NCBI GenBank assembly: GCA_023823795.1
Contig: CP085710.1
Location: forward strand, 4,366,001-4,430,000
From: Bacillus sp. F19
GTDB taxonomy: Bacteria > Bacillota > Bacilli > Bacillales > Bacillaceae
Reading direction: 5' to 3'
Length of the DNA stretch: 64,000 nt
Below are positions 54,397 through 62,577 of the stretch, piece after piece; position 1 is the stretch's first letter; each line of letters begins with the position of its first letter. Both the position numbers and the translations under genes were made by a program. The notes below the pieces were generated by a model. The model worked only from the letters and a program-made list of their open reading frames with translations, did no database searches and was not told where the DNA came from.

Positions 54397-55671
54397 CTAT
54401 GCTGCTAAAGGGGATAATACTTGGACTTTATTTGGACAGTAAGACTCGTTTCGTCGTGCTATTCCTACAAAAATCCTTGCTAGTTTACCTATCAGTTTCA
54501 TTATTGACTTCATTTTTTTTATCTTTTTTACCTTCACATTATGGGAATGGACTGCTTTAAACTCAGGGTTATTCATCACAAGGCTCATAGTTGCTAAGTA
54601 GAGGAAGCGTCGTAGTCTTGACCTTCCACGCTTTGAAATAACAATCTGACCTTTCCATTTGCCTGAACTTGCCTCTGCTAGATGTAATCCCGCATGACGT
54701 AATAGAGAGTTTCCGTGAGAGAATCCACTTAGATCTCCTGACTCACCTAGTATCCCAGCTAATGAAATTTCACTTATTCCTTTAATCATAAGTAGTTTTT
54801 TTGCAAATGGTATTTTGTTGAGAACTTCATTAACTTGTTGTTCAACTCTTTCGAGTTGTTTTACAGCGAGGTCATATTCTTCTAATAATTGTTCTAGATG
54901 GAATTTATAAGCATCAAGTGCTTGTCCAGTTCCAATAGAAGATTTTGCTAGATTGATCAGTAATTGAGCTTTTTTAGGTCCTGGTTGTCTTTTCATTAAT
55001 GACTTCCATCCCCTCATGACATCTAGTTGCTCCATTGAAGATATTTCATATGGAGTTGGAAACAAACGAAGGGTTGCGATGGCACCTTTACACGAAACAT
55101 CTTTAAACACTTGTCTCAGCTCTGGAAAGACAACATCTACCCATCGATTTATTTGATTAATAGACATTACGAGACGTTTTACAATCACATCACGATTAGA
55201 CATTAACACTCTAAGCTTCTCAAATGATTCTGATGATGGGCGAATAAAGGAGTAATAGCCGTTTTTGACCATATCCGCGATAACGAGAGCATCTTTTTTA
55301 TCACTCTTAGATTGAGTTTTATCACGATTTTCTTTATTCCTTTTTACTAAGTGGGGATTGACTGTTACTACCTCAATATTTTGGTTATATAACCATTTTG
55401 ATAGGTTAATCCAGTAATGCCCTGTAGGCTCCACACCTACTATTTCTGCATCTAAGTTTTTTATTCTTTTTAAATCTTTAATCCAGTTTAATAGTTTAAC
55501 GAACCCCTCTTCATTATTTTCAAATGTAATAGGGTCTCCAATTACAATTCCACGGAAGTTAACTGCTCTGGCAACGTGTAGTTGTTGAGCGATATCCACA
55601 CCAACAATAAGATGTGTATCGGAAATTCTTTCTATTAGTTGATTTTGTTTGTCTTGCATTTTAAAATTCAT
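54397..55671 (-). CDS. IS110-family recombinase/transposase (element 2)
   Basis: 424 residues. DEDD domain: HLIVGVDIAQQLHVARAVN, AEIVGVEPTGHYWINLSKWL, and KTQSKSDKKDALVIADMV. C-terminal Tnp domain: MIKGISEISLAGILGESGDL and HAGLHLAEASSGKWKGQIVI with the catalytic Ser, then RGRSRLRRFLYLATMSLV. Clearly a different subgroup from element 1 (little identity outside motifs). Full length. The start at 55671 lies close behind GGAGGAAGC. Confidence 0.9.
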   Translation of the reverse strand: MNFKMQDKQNQLIERISDTHLIVGVDIAQQLHVARAVNFRGIVIGDPITFENNEEGFVKLLNWIKDLKRIKNLDAEIVGVEPTGHYWINLSKWLYNQNIEVVTVNPHLVKRNKENRDKTQSKSDKKDALVIADMVKNGYYSFIRPSSESFEKLRVLMSNRDVIVKRLVMSINQINRWVDVVFPELRQVFKDVSCKGAIATLRLFPTPYEISSMEQLDVMRGWKSLMKRQPGPKKAQLLINLAKSSIGTGQALDAYKFHLEQLLEEYDLAVKQLERVEQQVNEVLNKIPFAKKLLMIKGISEISLAGILGESGDLSGFSHGNSLLRHAGLHLAEASSGKWKGQIVISKRGRSRLRRFLYLATMSLVMNNPEFKAVHSHNVKVKKIKKMKSIMKLIGKLARIFVGIARRNESYCPNKVQVLSPLAA

Positions 55672-56169
55672 AGTAGGGCTTCCTCCTTAAGACTCTGAGT
55701 TAGATTGGACTCTATACTCGTATCTTACTGAGGGGCTCTATTTTTTTCAAACCTGATATTTAACGATCTACAGGAATGCTAAACTGCCCTTTACTTCAAT
55801 AAGAAGAGGCGACACTTTGTTAAGCAATCGCCCCCGATTGTTGAAGATCATTTATGTTGTCTTATCGAAGAATAGCGCCCTTTAATTGAATACCTAAAAT
55901 ATAGCATTAGTCCTAAAATCACTTAATACTTTTTCAAGTAACGCACCCGTTCGTATAATTCTTCACAATGTTAGTTTTTGCTGAAATATCTTTTATGATA
56001 TTCAAAGTGAAGTTGCTGAAATGTTATGTTAATTCTCATCAACGCTTAGCTAAAAACCAACAGTTTGGATGAAATTATAAACTTTATTTAGTAAAATACT
56101 ACTTGAGGGATTTATTAATATATATCTCTAGAATATTAAAGTATTTATAAGGTAAGTGGTGATATTTAA
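55672..56169. other. Intergenic region with a cluster of short GCCC repeats
   Basis: Holds at least four related short motifs: AAACTGCCCTTTACTTCAA (55781), AGCAATCGCCCCCGATTGTTG (read as two halves around 55831), ATAGCGCCCTTTAATTGAA (55872) and AGTAACGCACCCGTT (55938). The rest is AT-rich and includes the promoter region of the RES gene. Confidence 0.5.
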
Positions 56170-57240
56170 ATGAAATGCTGTCAAAATTGCTTTGAAGATA
56201 TATATCTAATACTCAAAATTAAAGAATATGATGAGATTGGCAATTGTGATTACTGCCATACTGAGGAAGTTTATATCATTGATGTTGATGAATTAACGGA
56301 AGAATTCGATAGGCTTTTTAAACATTATGAAAGCACAGAACCTTATGAATATTACCATCCCGAAATTCATGATGACCCATCGGACTTTGGCGATCGTCTT
56401 ATAGAGCTAATAAACGAAGATTGGAATGTTTTTTCGGAAGGGATTGTAGGAACGGGAACCGATGAAACTTTACTGTTTGACATCTTGAATGCTTATAAAA
56501 AATGGGATCCAGAGGAATATATTGATCCACATAATTTATATTCAAGAATTACGCAAGCATTTACCTTTGTCCATCCCTTAGAAGATTGGGAAGATATTTG
56601 GGATTCATTTAAGGAAGAAATAAAACACGGTAACAGATTTTTTCCTGAAGCCACAAATGATGTTTTTAATAAAAGTTTTGATGATATTTTAGAACTAAGG
56701 ACAGTATATACCGAAAATATAGATTTATTTAGGGCTAGATTAGGCGTACACCCAATCAGTAAAATGATGGCTCCTCCAGCTGAAATAGCCACAGCAGGAA
56801 GAGCTAATCCTCGTGGAATAAGTTATTTGTATTGTGCAGTAGATGAGCCAACATGTATAGCTGAAATCAGGCCATGGAAAGGGGCAAAAGTAACTGTTGC
56901 TCACATCAAACCAAAGAAAAAGTTAAAATTGGCAGCCTTATTTAGACAGCCAATATCTCCATTTGATTTCGAATCGCCATATGACATTTTAGAAATAGAA
57001 AAAATATTATCATCTTTCATTCAAGAGTTAAGTACTCCTGTAGATCCTGATAAATCAGAAATAGAGTATTTATCCACCCAGTACATAACAGAATTGATTA
57101 AATCTAAAGGATTTGATGGGATTTTATTCGATAGTGCAATGGGACCAGGTTATAATGTTGTTCTTTTTGATCAAAACAATGCAGATATTAATAAGATTCA
57201 TACAATAGAGGTGAATGACATTATTTATGAATATTCTTAA
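56170..57240 (+). CDS. RES-domain protein with Zn-ribbon/HEPN-like N-terminus
   Basis: 356 residues. The N-terminus has CxxC pairs (C4/C7 and C26/C29), a likely zinc ribbon, then an acidic helical region (to about 170) like the HEPN-associated N-terminal domains found on some RES proteins. The RES domain follows: LFRARLG near 187, AGRANPRGISYLYCAVDEPT near 210, CIAEIRPWKGA with Glu232, and GYNVVLFDQNN near the end; the namesake Arg and Glu and a Ser (LFDSAMGPG) are present. RES toxins degrade NAD+ in cells; most are paired with an Xre antitoxin, but none is adjacent here. Ribosome binding site weak (AGTGGTGAT). Confidence 0.85.
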   Translation: MKCCQNCFEDIYLILKIKEYDEIGNCDYCHTEEVYIIDVDELTEEFDRLFKHYESTEPYEYYHPEIHDDPSDFGDRLIELINEDWNVFSEGIVGTGTDETLLFDILNAYKKWDPEEYIDPHNLYSRITQAFTFVHPLEDWEDIWDSFKEEIKHGNRFFPEATNDVFNKSFDDILELRTVYTENIDLFRARLGVHPISKMMAPPAEIATAGRANPRGISYLYCAVDEPTCIAEIRPWKGAKVTVAHIKPKKKLKLAALFRQPISPFDFESPYDILEIEKILSSFIQELSTPVDPDKSEIEYLSTQYITELIKSKGFDGILFDSAMGPGYNVVLFDQNNADINKIHTIEVNDIIYEYS

Positions 57241-57280
57241 TAAAAATCTCATCTGATCAATAAATGGGCTTTAATATAAA

Positions 57281-57316
57281 ACTGACGTGTGAAGCGGCAC
57301 ACGCCAGTTTTTTCAT
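57281..57316 (+). terminator. Terminator of the RES gene
   Basis: AACTGACGTGTG and CACACGCCAGTT pair (one mismatch) around AAGCGG, then six T. Confidence 0.85.
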
Positions 57317-57455
57317 ATTCAAAAACATTAAAGGAATCCCCTGTTAGTCAGGAAGAAAAAAGGCTGACGTTTTAGCAAACCATATCTTGAAAGAAAGCGC
57401 CCTTTACTTAAAGAAAATTAGGAGAAAATAAGGTTTAAATAATCTCCATGACCTC

Positions 57456-57652
57456 GTACAAGTTCAACTTCATCTTTAGATGAAATCCAAAAGAAATGGA
57501 ATAGATCCGAGGAAGAATCTGTTCTTTTCCATTTTTTGTATCGTAAAAAAGCCTATTCCCATATAACGATAGTATGTGAGGAAAAAACATGCATTATTTT
57601 CATCGTCAATATCAAAATTCATCCTGATGAGGTTGGATTTTTGGATATATAA
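57456..57652 (+). pseudogene. Gene fragment without a start
   Basis: An open frame with no usable start encodes SSTSSLDEIQKKWNRSEEES, then VLFHFLYRKKAYSHITIVCE and a stop after HPDEVGFLDI. It looks like the 3' end of a small gene. A GCGCCC-type repeat lies directly before it at about 57396. Family not recognised; could also be chance. Confidence 0.3.
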
Positions 57653-57684
57653 ACCATGAATGAAAACTAAAAGGAGTGGTTAAA

Positions 57685-57756
57685 ATGCCTGGAATGGAGA
57701 ATAAACTGTGGGGTTTTATTTACGATGAACCTTATATAGACCGATTAGGGTGCTAA
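57685..57756 (+). CDS. Very small ORF with strong ribosome binding site (23 aa)
   Basis: MPGMENKLWGFIYDEPYIDR followed by LGC and a stop. AAAAGGAGTGGTTAA precedes the ATG at perfect spacing, better than for many real genes here. It may be a genuine peptide, a leader, or the 5' stump of a longer gene cut at 57757. No downstream homologous part is found. Confidence 0.35.
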   Translation: MPGMENKLWGFIYDEPYIDRLGC

Positions 57757-57805
57757 TCAGGTAACTAATTCTACTCAAAAACGGTTGAAATCCTTGTTAT
57801 ATCAA

Positions 57806-57852
57806 CAAAAAAGCAGGTCTAATTCATATGCGAATTACCCTGCTATTTTTAA
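57806..57852. terminator. Hairpin between small ORF and the LexA-like gene
   Basis: AGCAGG and CCTGCT form the base; AATTC and GAATT form the upper stem; A/T runs on both sides. Confidence 0.7.
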
Positions 57853-57897
57853 TGCTATTTACTGTTTCTCTACTTAAACGGAACCCCTTAGCCATAA

Positions 57898-58131
57898 TTA
57901 GGCGGTTTTATTTTGACTTATTATCTTCAAAGTCCTAGGCAATCCTGGCTCCCAAGTGATAAATCCTTTAGCTTTTAAACAATCCAGATGACCCTTTATT
58001 GTGGAAGATGATTTAAGATTTACGATTTTCATCAAATCCCTGTATGAAGGTGGCAGTCCTTCTTTATTAATAAAATCACATAAGGCATTTAATACTTCAT
58101 TTTGTTTATCTGTTAAAGTTCTTCTAAGCAT
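57898..58131 (-). CDS. LexA-type DNA-binding domain protein lacking the peptidase
   Basis: 77 residues. LTDKQNEVLNALCDFINKEG followed by PPSYRDLMKIVNLKSSSTIKGHL and LKAKGFITWEPGLPRTLKI is the winged helix of LexA (helices, recognition helix and wing). The S24 autopeptidase domain of a full LexA (about 205 residues) is missing and the gene ends in QNKTA with its own stop, so it is either a natural short regulator of phage or mobile-element origin or a truncated gene. The ATG at 58131 lies six bases behind AAGAAGGTG; a GTG is nine bases upstream. Confidence 0.75.
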   Translation of the reverse strand: MLRRTLTDKQNEVLNALCDFINKEGLPPSYRDLMKIVNLKSSSTIKGHLDCLKAKGFITWEPGLPRTLKIISQNKTA

Positions 58132-58156
58132 ATTTGACACCTTCTTAGATTATTAT

Positions 58157-58363
58157 ATGGTGACACAATTAAGAGGAGAAAATATTGTAATTCATGAAGA
58201 ATTAGATGGCAATAACTTATACATCGATAAAGAATTGATATCCTCTATAGTGGGTGTAAAAGATAAGTCAGACTTATTTACTGGGAGAATAGACCAATAT
58301 ACTATCCACTTGAAAAGTTGGGTCAACATTGAAATTGAAGTATTCGAAAATAGTTACTGGTAA
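58157..58363 (+). CDS. Small hypothetical protein (68 aa)
   Basis: MVTQLRGENIVIHEELDGNN, then LYIDKELISSIVGVKDKSDL and a beta-like end (TIHLKSWVNIEIEVFENSYW). No motif recognised and no clear ribosome binding site. It diverges from the LexA-like gene with only 25 bases between starts, so the two would share a tiny control region. It could be a remnant. Confidence 0.4.
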   Translation: MVTQLRGENIVIHEELDGNNLYIDKELISSIVGVKDKSDLFTGRIDQYTIHLKSWVNIEIEVFENSYW

Positions 58364-58365
58364 AT

Positions 58366-58400
58366 AAAAAAAGCCCCTCTCAATTAAGAGAAGGGCTTTA
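58366..58400. terminator. Bidirectional terminator
   Basis: AAAGCCCCTCTC and GAGAAGGGCTTT pair around AATTAA. Confidence 0.8.
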
Positions 58401-58401
58401 A

Positions 58402-58512
58402 TCATTTCTTTTTAACTTCTTCATAAAACCATCCACGAGCATCTAACCATTTTTCAAATTCAGCTTTCATGGAAGGACTTAGACCGCCTGTTAAAGCTCT
58501 ACCATAATGGAT
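58402..58512 (-). pseudogene. C-terminal fragment of an unknown protein
   Basis: The minus strand encodes LIHYGRALTGGLSPSMKAEF, then EKWLDARGWFYEEVKKK and a stop. It begins abruptly beside another terminator hairpin at about 58520, so the 5' part has been lost. The sequence has the look of a phage or mobile-element protein end; not recognised. Confidence 0.45.
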
Positions 58513-58518
58513 AAGAAA

Positions 58519-58552
58519 AACGCAAGGCAATGAGATGCCTTGCGTTTTTGCT
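58519..58552. terminator. Terminator hairpin at the right end of the island
   Basis: AACGCAAGGCA and TGCCTTGCGTT form a perfect stem around ATGAGA, then TTTGC. No intact gene now precedes it. The stretch 58553-58666 shows no further feature. Confidence 0.75.
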
Positions 58553-58666
58553 TTAATTTGAGGGATTTTTTATGGGGTGAGCGCCCGGAACTTGGATCAT
58601 TCAATTTATTATTTGTTCAAATAATAAAAAAACACTTTCAGCAAGCTGCACTTGCACGTTAAATCA

Positions 58667-58990
58667 TTAAGCAGAAACATACCCATGCTTCTCCATTTCC
58701 GCATAAATGGTTTTCAATTTCGGATTGCCTTCTCCTACTACCACTCCATTAATAACAACCAAAGGGTAAAAATACTCATCATTTGCGATTTTCTCCGCAA
58801 AACTCTTTTTTTCAGGATTGTCTTGAGGCGAAAATACATCAACATATTCTATTTTAAACTGCTGCTGCGGAAATTTTCTTGAAATTGCTGCTTCCAGCCA
58901 TTCATATGTTTCTTTTGATGAGGGAAGATTTACACAGCTTGGGCATAATACTTCAGCTCCATATATACACACTTCCACTTGCTTTTTCAA
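58667..58990 (-). CDS. yuzD: YuzD family protein (DUF1462)
   Basis: 107 residues with a thioredoxin-like fold. VEVCIYGAEVLCPSCVNLPS has a C-PSC pair, and FYPLVVINGVVVGEGNPK is the cis-Pro-like region. DUF1462 proteins are of unknown function and lie beside nfu in many Bacillaceae, so a link to Fe-S or redox metabolism is plausible. TTG start behind AAGGGGG. Divergent from nfu. It is the right border of the island. Confidence 0.85.
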   Translation of the reverse strand: MKKQVEVCIYGAEVLCPSCVNLPSSKETYEWLEAAISRKFPQQQFKIEYVDVFSPQDNPEKKSFAEKIANDEYFYPLVVINGVVVGEGNPKLKTIYAEMEKHGYVSA

Positions 58991-59192
58991 TCGTATTCCC
59001 CCTTTTCTTAAGTTTCATTGTAAGGGAGGAAGCGTTTTTTTTCCATGAAAACTTATATGCTGAAAGTATCCATTTTTATTCGCCAGGGAATATGTTAAAA
59101 TAGTGGCATTAACAGATTTTACTTCAATCATATGAATAGATTTTTAGCGTTTTTTTGAATATAATAGCAGGATAAGGAAGGAGTCGATTAAG

Positions 59193-59432
59193 TTGACAAC
59201 AGAAACTCAAATGGTAGAACAGGTACAGGAAGTATTAGATAAATTACGCCCATTCTTGCTTCGTGATGGCGGGGATTGTGAACTAGTTGATGTAGAAGAC
59301 GGCATCGTAAAATTACGCCTTTTAGGAGCTTGCGGCAGCTGCCCAAGTTCAACAATCACACTTAAAGCAGGGATTGAACGCGCCCTTCTTGAAGAAGTAC
59401 CGGGTGTTGTAGAGGTAGAACAAGTATTCTAA
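59193..59432 (+). CDS. nfu: NifU C-terminal-like Fe-S scaffold (Nfu/YutI)
   Basis: 79 residues. [20 protein letters not shown] and the cluster-binding [20 protein letters not shown] with CxxC. It holds an Fe-S cluster for transfer to target proteins, alongside the A-type carrier at 44.3 kb. TTG start eleven bases behind GGAAGGAG. Its own terminator follows. Confidence 0.95.
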   Translation: MTTETQMVEQVQEVLDKLRPFLLRDGGDCELVDVEDGIVKLRLLGACGSCPSSTITLKAGIERALLEEVPGVVEVEQVF

Positions 59433-59442
59433 TGAAAATGAA

Positions 59443-59473
59443 AAGATGGTGAGCCCGCTCACCATCTTTTTTT
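59443..59473. terminator. Terminator between nfu and yuxL
   Basis: AAAGATGGTGAGC and GCTCACCATCTTT pair around CC, followed by T runs on both strands. Confidence 0.9.
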
Positions 59474-59477
59474 ATGC

Positions 59478-61481
59478 TTATAAATATTCGCTAAACCAAT
59501 TCTTTATATGATTTAACCGGTCGATCCTAAGCTTAGGATGGCCGCTTCTGGATAATTCATGATTCGCCTCTGGAAAGCGCACGAGTTTTGTTTCTTTTTT
59601 CAGGCGCTTTAAAGCGATATAAAGCTGCTCAGCCTGCTCTACAGGACAGCGGTAGTCTTTTTCGCCATGAAGAATCAATAGAGGCGTTTCTACGTTTGTG
59701 ACGTATTTTAACGGCGAGTGCTGCCACAGTTTATCAAAATCATCGATCAAATTGCCTCCGATTTCCCACTCTGTAAAGTAATAGCCGATATCACTCACTC
59801 CGTAAAAGCTGATCCAGTTGCTGATTGAACGCTGTGTAACAGCTGCTTTAAACCGGTTTGTATGACCGACAATCCAGTTTGTCATAAACCCGCCATAGCT
59901 GCCTCCTGTGACACCTAATCGATCTTTATCAAGATAATCATAGCTTTCAAGAGCATAATCCACTGCACTCATTAAATCGGTATAGTCGCTTCCTCCATAA
60001 TCACCGCGCACCTGATCAACAAAATGCTGTCCATATCCATGGCTTCCCCGCGGATTTGTATAGAGGACGGCTTTTCCGCTTGCTGCAAGCATCTGAAACT
60101 CATGGAAATAAGTGTTGGCATACATGGCGTGCGGACCGCCATGAATTTCAAGAACGAGCGGGTATTTTTCGCCTGCCTTAAATCCAACCGGCTTCATGAT
60201 CCATCCGTGAAGCTCAAGTCCATCTTCTGCATTCCACTTAATTGCTTCAGGTACAGCGAGCTCGATTTCCTGTAAGAATTCATCATTTACATGTGTAAGC
60301 TGACGATTTTCCCCTGTGCTGAAATCAAAGAAATACAGGTCGCAAGGATGATCAGGACAACTGATTCCGAGAACTGCAGTATGACTGCCAGGGTGAACCG
60401 ATAACCCGTACACATGCTCCTGTTCAAACCTTACCGGCAAGGTTTGTCCTTCAAGCGATCCATAATAGACACCCGTATTGCCCTGATCGGTTAAAATAAA
60501 GTAAAATCCCTGGCTGTCCTCTGTCCAAATAAGACCTGGATTCACACTTCCAGATATAAAATCCGCTACAACGGCATCACTGATGTGAACGTCCCAGTCA
60601 GCTGAATAGCACGATAACTCTTCTGTTTCCATTCTGTACAGCCAAATTTTTGAGAAAGTCGCACTTTGGAATTCTTTTTCATGACCAAGAAAAGATAGAT
60701 AGCTTCCATCCGGCGACCAGGATAGATTGCCAAAGAAACCATTGCTGTTCGTCAGCTGCTGCTGCTCATTAGTATCTAAAGATAGAATAAAAACGTCTGA
60801 GATTAAAGTTTGATCGGGATCGTCCGTCATATTCGAAGTAAACGCAAGCGCTTTCCCATCCGGGGACCAGGCTCCATCGTTATAATCAAATTCCCTTGAA
60901 CCGAAAAGTTCAAGCTCCCCTGTTTTCACATCCACAATCGCAAGCTGCCTTTTACGGTTCTTTACAAAACCGGCTGCATCAGACTTGTACCTCATATCCT
61001 CAACTACGAGCGGCTCCGGCAGCTTTTTCTCATCCTTATCCTCTTTGTCTAATTTGTCCTCTGGCGCTAAAGAAATAGCTGCAAGTATTTTCTTGCCATC
61101 GGGACTCCAGACAGGCTGTGAGACAGATAAATGTTCTTTTGTGAGTGCTTTAGCCTCGCCGCCAGATGCTGACATGAGAAACAACTGATTCTTTCCATTG
61201 CGATCTGATATAAAAGCAAGACGGCTGCCATCAGGAGACCATCTCGGAGAAGCATTTTTACCTTCACCATATGTCCATTGACTGGAAATATTCTTTTCTA
61301 AGTCTGTTAAAAATAGATTTGATATGTATTGATGTTTTTCTTCGTGAATTGACGTTTGAACGTAAACGGCCTTTGTACCGCACGGTGAAACTTGAGGATC
61401 GTTGACTGACTTCAGCTTGTATAAGTCTTCAGCTGTCATCCCTCTCTTTTGCTTTACACTTTCCATTTTGATCAACACCAT
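59478..61481 (-). CDS. yuxL: S9 family prolyl oligopeptidase YuxL
   Basis: 667 residues. The N-terminal beta-propeller has WSPDG/SWSPDGSYLSF repeats (four or five WSPDG motifs). The C-terminal alpha/beta hydrolase has LEIHGGPHAMY, the nucleophile in GVTGGSYGGFMTNWIVGH, Asp in LHGEKDYRCPVEQ and His in FPEANHELSRSG. Cytoplasmic; cleaves acylated or proline-containing short peptides, by family. ATG at 61481 behind AAGGG; a second ATG at 61466 (MESVKQKRG) is an alternative. It lies downstream of the thr operon but is separately terminated. Confidence 0.9.
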   Translation of the reverse strand: MVLIKMESVKQKRGMTAEDLYKLKSVNDPQVSPCGTKAVYVQTSIHEEKHQYISNLFLTDLEKNISSQWTYGEGKNASPRWSPDGSRLAFISDRNGKNQLFLMSASGGEAKALTKEHLSVSQPVWSPDGKKILAAISLAPEDKLDKEDKDEKKLPEPLVVEDMRYKSDAAGFVKNRKRQLAIVDVKTGELELFGSREFDYNDGAWSPDGKALAFTSNMTDDPDQTLISDVFILSLDTNEQQQLTNSNGFFGNLSWSPDGSYLSFLGHEKEFQSATFSKIWLYRMETEELSCYSADWDVHISDAVVADFISGSVNPGLIWTEDSQGFYFILTDQGNTGVYYGSLEGQTLPVRFEQEHVYGLSVHPGSHTAVLGISCPDHPCDLYFFDFSTGENRQLTHVNDEFLQEIELAVPEAIKWNAEDGLELHGWIMKPVGFKAGEKYPLVLEIHGGPHAMYANTYFHEFQMLAASGKAVLYTNPRGSHGYGQHFVDQVRGDYGGSDYTDLMSAVDYALESYDYLDKDRLGVTGGSYGGFMTNWIVGHTNRFKAAVTQRSISNWISFYGVSDIGYYFTEWEIGGNLIDDFDKLWQHSPLKYVTNVETPLLILHGEKDYRCPVEQAEQLYIALKRLKKETKLVRFPEANHELSRSGHPKLRIDRLNHIKNWFSEYL

Positions 61482-61619
61482 ACTTTCCCTTGAATTTTTT
61501 TCCGTTATTCTATTTATTTCGACAAGCTAAATAAATTTCCTTCTGAAGCGTCTTAAAATAGATTATTTGAAATTGAACAGAAACATCCAAAACTAAGGCT
61601 GATCAGCCTCTCAAAACAA

Positions 61620-61646
61620 AAAAAGCATCCTCACACGAGAATGCCC
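61620..61646 (-). terminator. Terminator of the hom-thrC-thrB operon
   Basis: GCATTCTC and GAGGATGC pair around GTGT, followed by seven T on the minus strand. Confidence 0.75.
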
Positions 61647-62566
61647 TATCCAATCGAATTCCGAACTTGTCCAGAACGGGCTTCATAATAAACATTTGAT
61701 CCCTCTAATACTGGTGCCAGCTCTTCGACTTCACATTTAGGAAATTGCGCTTTAAGCAGTTTAGCGAGTGTTTTCCCTTTCCCTTTAGCCGTAAATGCCA
61801 AGACAGTAGGCCCAGCACCGCTGAGAGCCGCGCCATATGCACCTGCATCCATAGCCGCTTTATGTACTTTCGAAAGCTCCTTAATCAAAGTACCGCGATA
61901 CGGCTGGTGAAATAAATCTTTTTGCATCATTTTCCCTGCAAGTGGCCAGTTGTTTGACAGAACAGCGGCTATCAAAACATTGCTGACTGCGCTTGCCTCT
62001 ACTGCCCCGCTGTATTCCAAATACCCGGGAAGGACGTCACGGGCATCTTTTGTATACAGCTTGTATGGAGGAACAACTGCCACTAGATCTACGTCGACTT
62101 CATGAACGGCTACCAATTCTGTTTCTTGCTCCTGATGAAGCCCCACTACTAATCCTCCGTACAAAGATGCTCCTGCATTATCCGGGTGACCCTCAATAAT
62201 ACTGGCCAGATGCAGCTTTTCATGCATACTTAACTTTAAAGAGCATAATTCATTTGCAAGCTCCACTCCCGCCACGATAGCAGCTGCACTGCTCCCTAAC
62301 CCCCGTGCCATAGGAATATCGCTCCATACCTCAACTGTACAGCTGGGCAGGACAGATTCATAAGATGATGCCACTCTTTTTGCAACTTGATAAATGAGGT
62401 TTTCTTCATCTCTTGGGATAGTGAGCATTTCCTCATTTAACGGAATAAAAGACCATGTTTCAGCAGGAGTAACCCTCAGTTCCAGATAACGATTTACAGC
62501 AAGACCGACAGAATCAAAGCCAGGTCCAATGTTCGCCGTGCTTCCGGGAACTTTTATCTTTAACAT
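61646..62566 (-). CDS. thrB: Homoserine kinase
   Basis: 306 residues of the GHMP kinase family. KVPGSTANIGPGFDSVGLAV (substrate region), the ATP-binding PMARGLGSSAAAIVAGVELA and the C-terminal GAALSGAGPTVLAF are the three family motifs. It phosphorylates homoserine for threonine synthesis. The start at 62566 (MLKIKVPGS) behind GGAAGG is preferred over 62584. It begins twelve bases after the thrC stop, as an operon with hom and thrC. Confidence 0.95.
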   Translation of the reverse strand: MLKIKVPGSTANIGPGFDSVGLAVNRYLELRVTPAETWSFIPLNEEMLTIPRDEENLIYQVAKRVASSYESVLPSCTVEVWSDIPMARGLGSSAAAIVAGVELANELCSLKLSMHEKLHLASIIEGHPDNAGASLYGGLVVGLHQEQETELVAVHEVDVDLVAVVPPYKLYTKDARDVLPGYLEYSGAVEASAVSNVLIAAVLSNNWPLAGKMMQKDLFHQPYRGTLIKELSKVHKAAMDAGAYGAALSGAGPTVLAFTAKGKGKTLAKLLKAQFPKCEVEELAPVLEGSNVYYEARSGQVRNSIG

Positions 62567-62577
62567 GTCGCCTTCCT

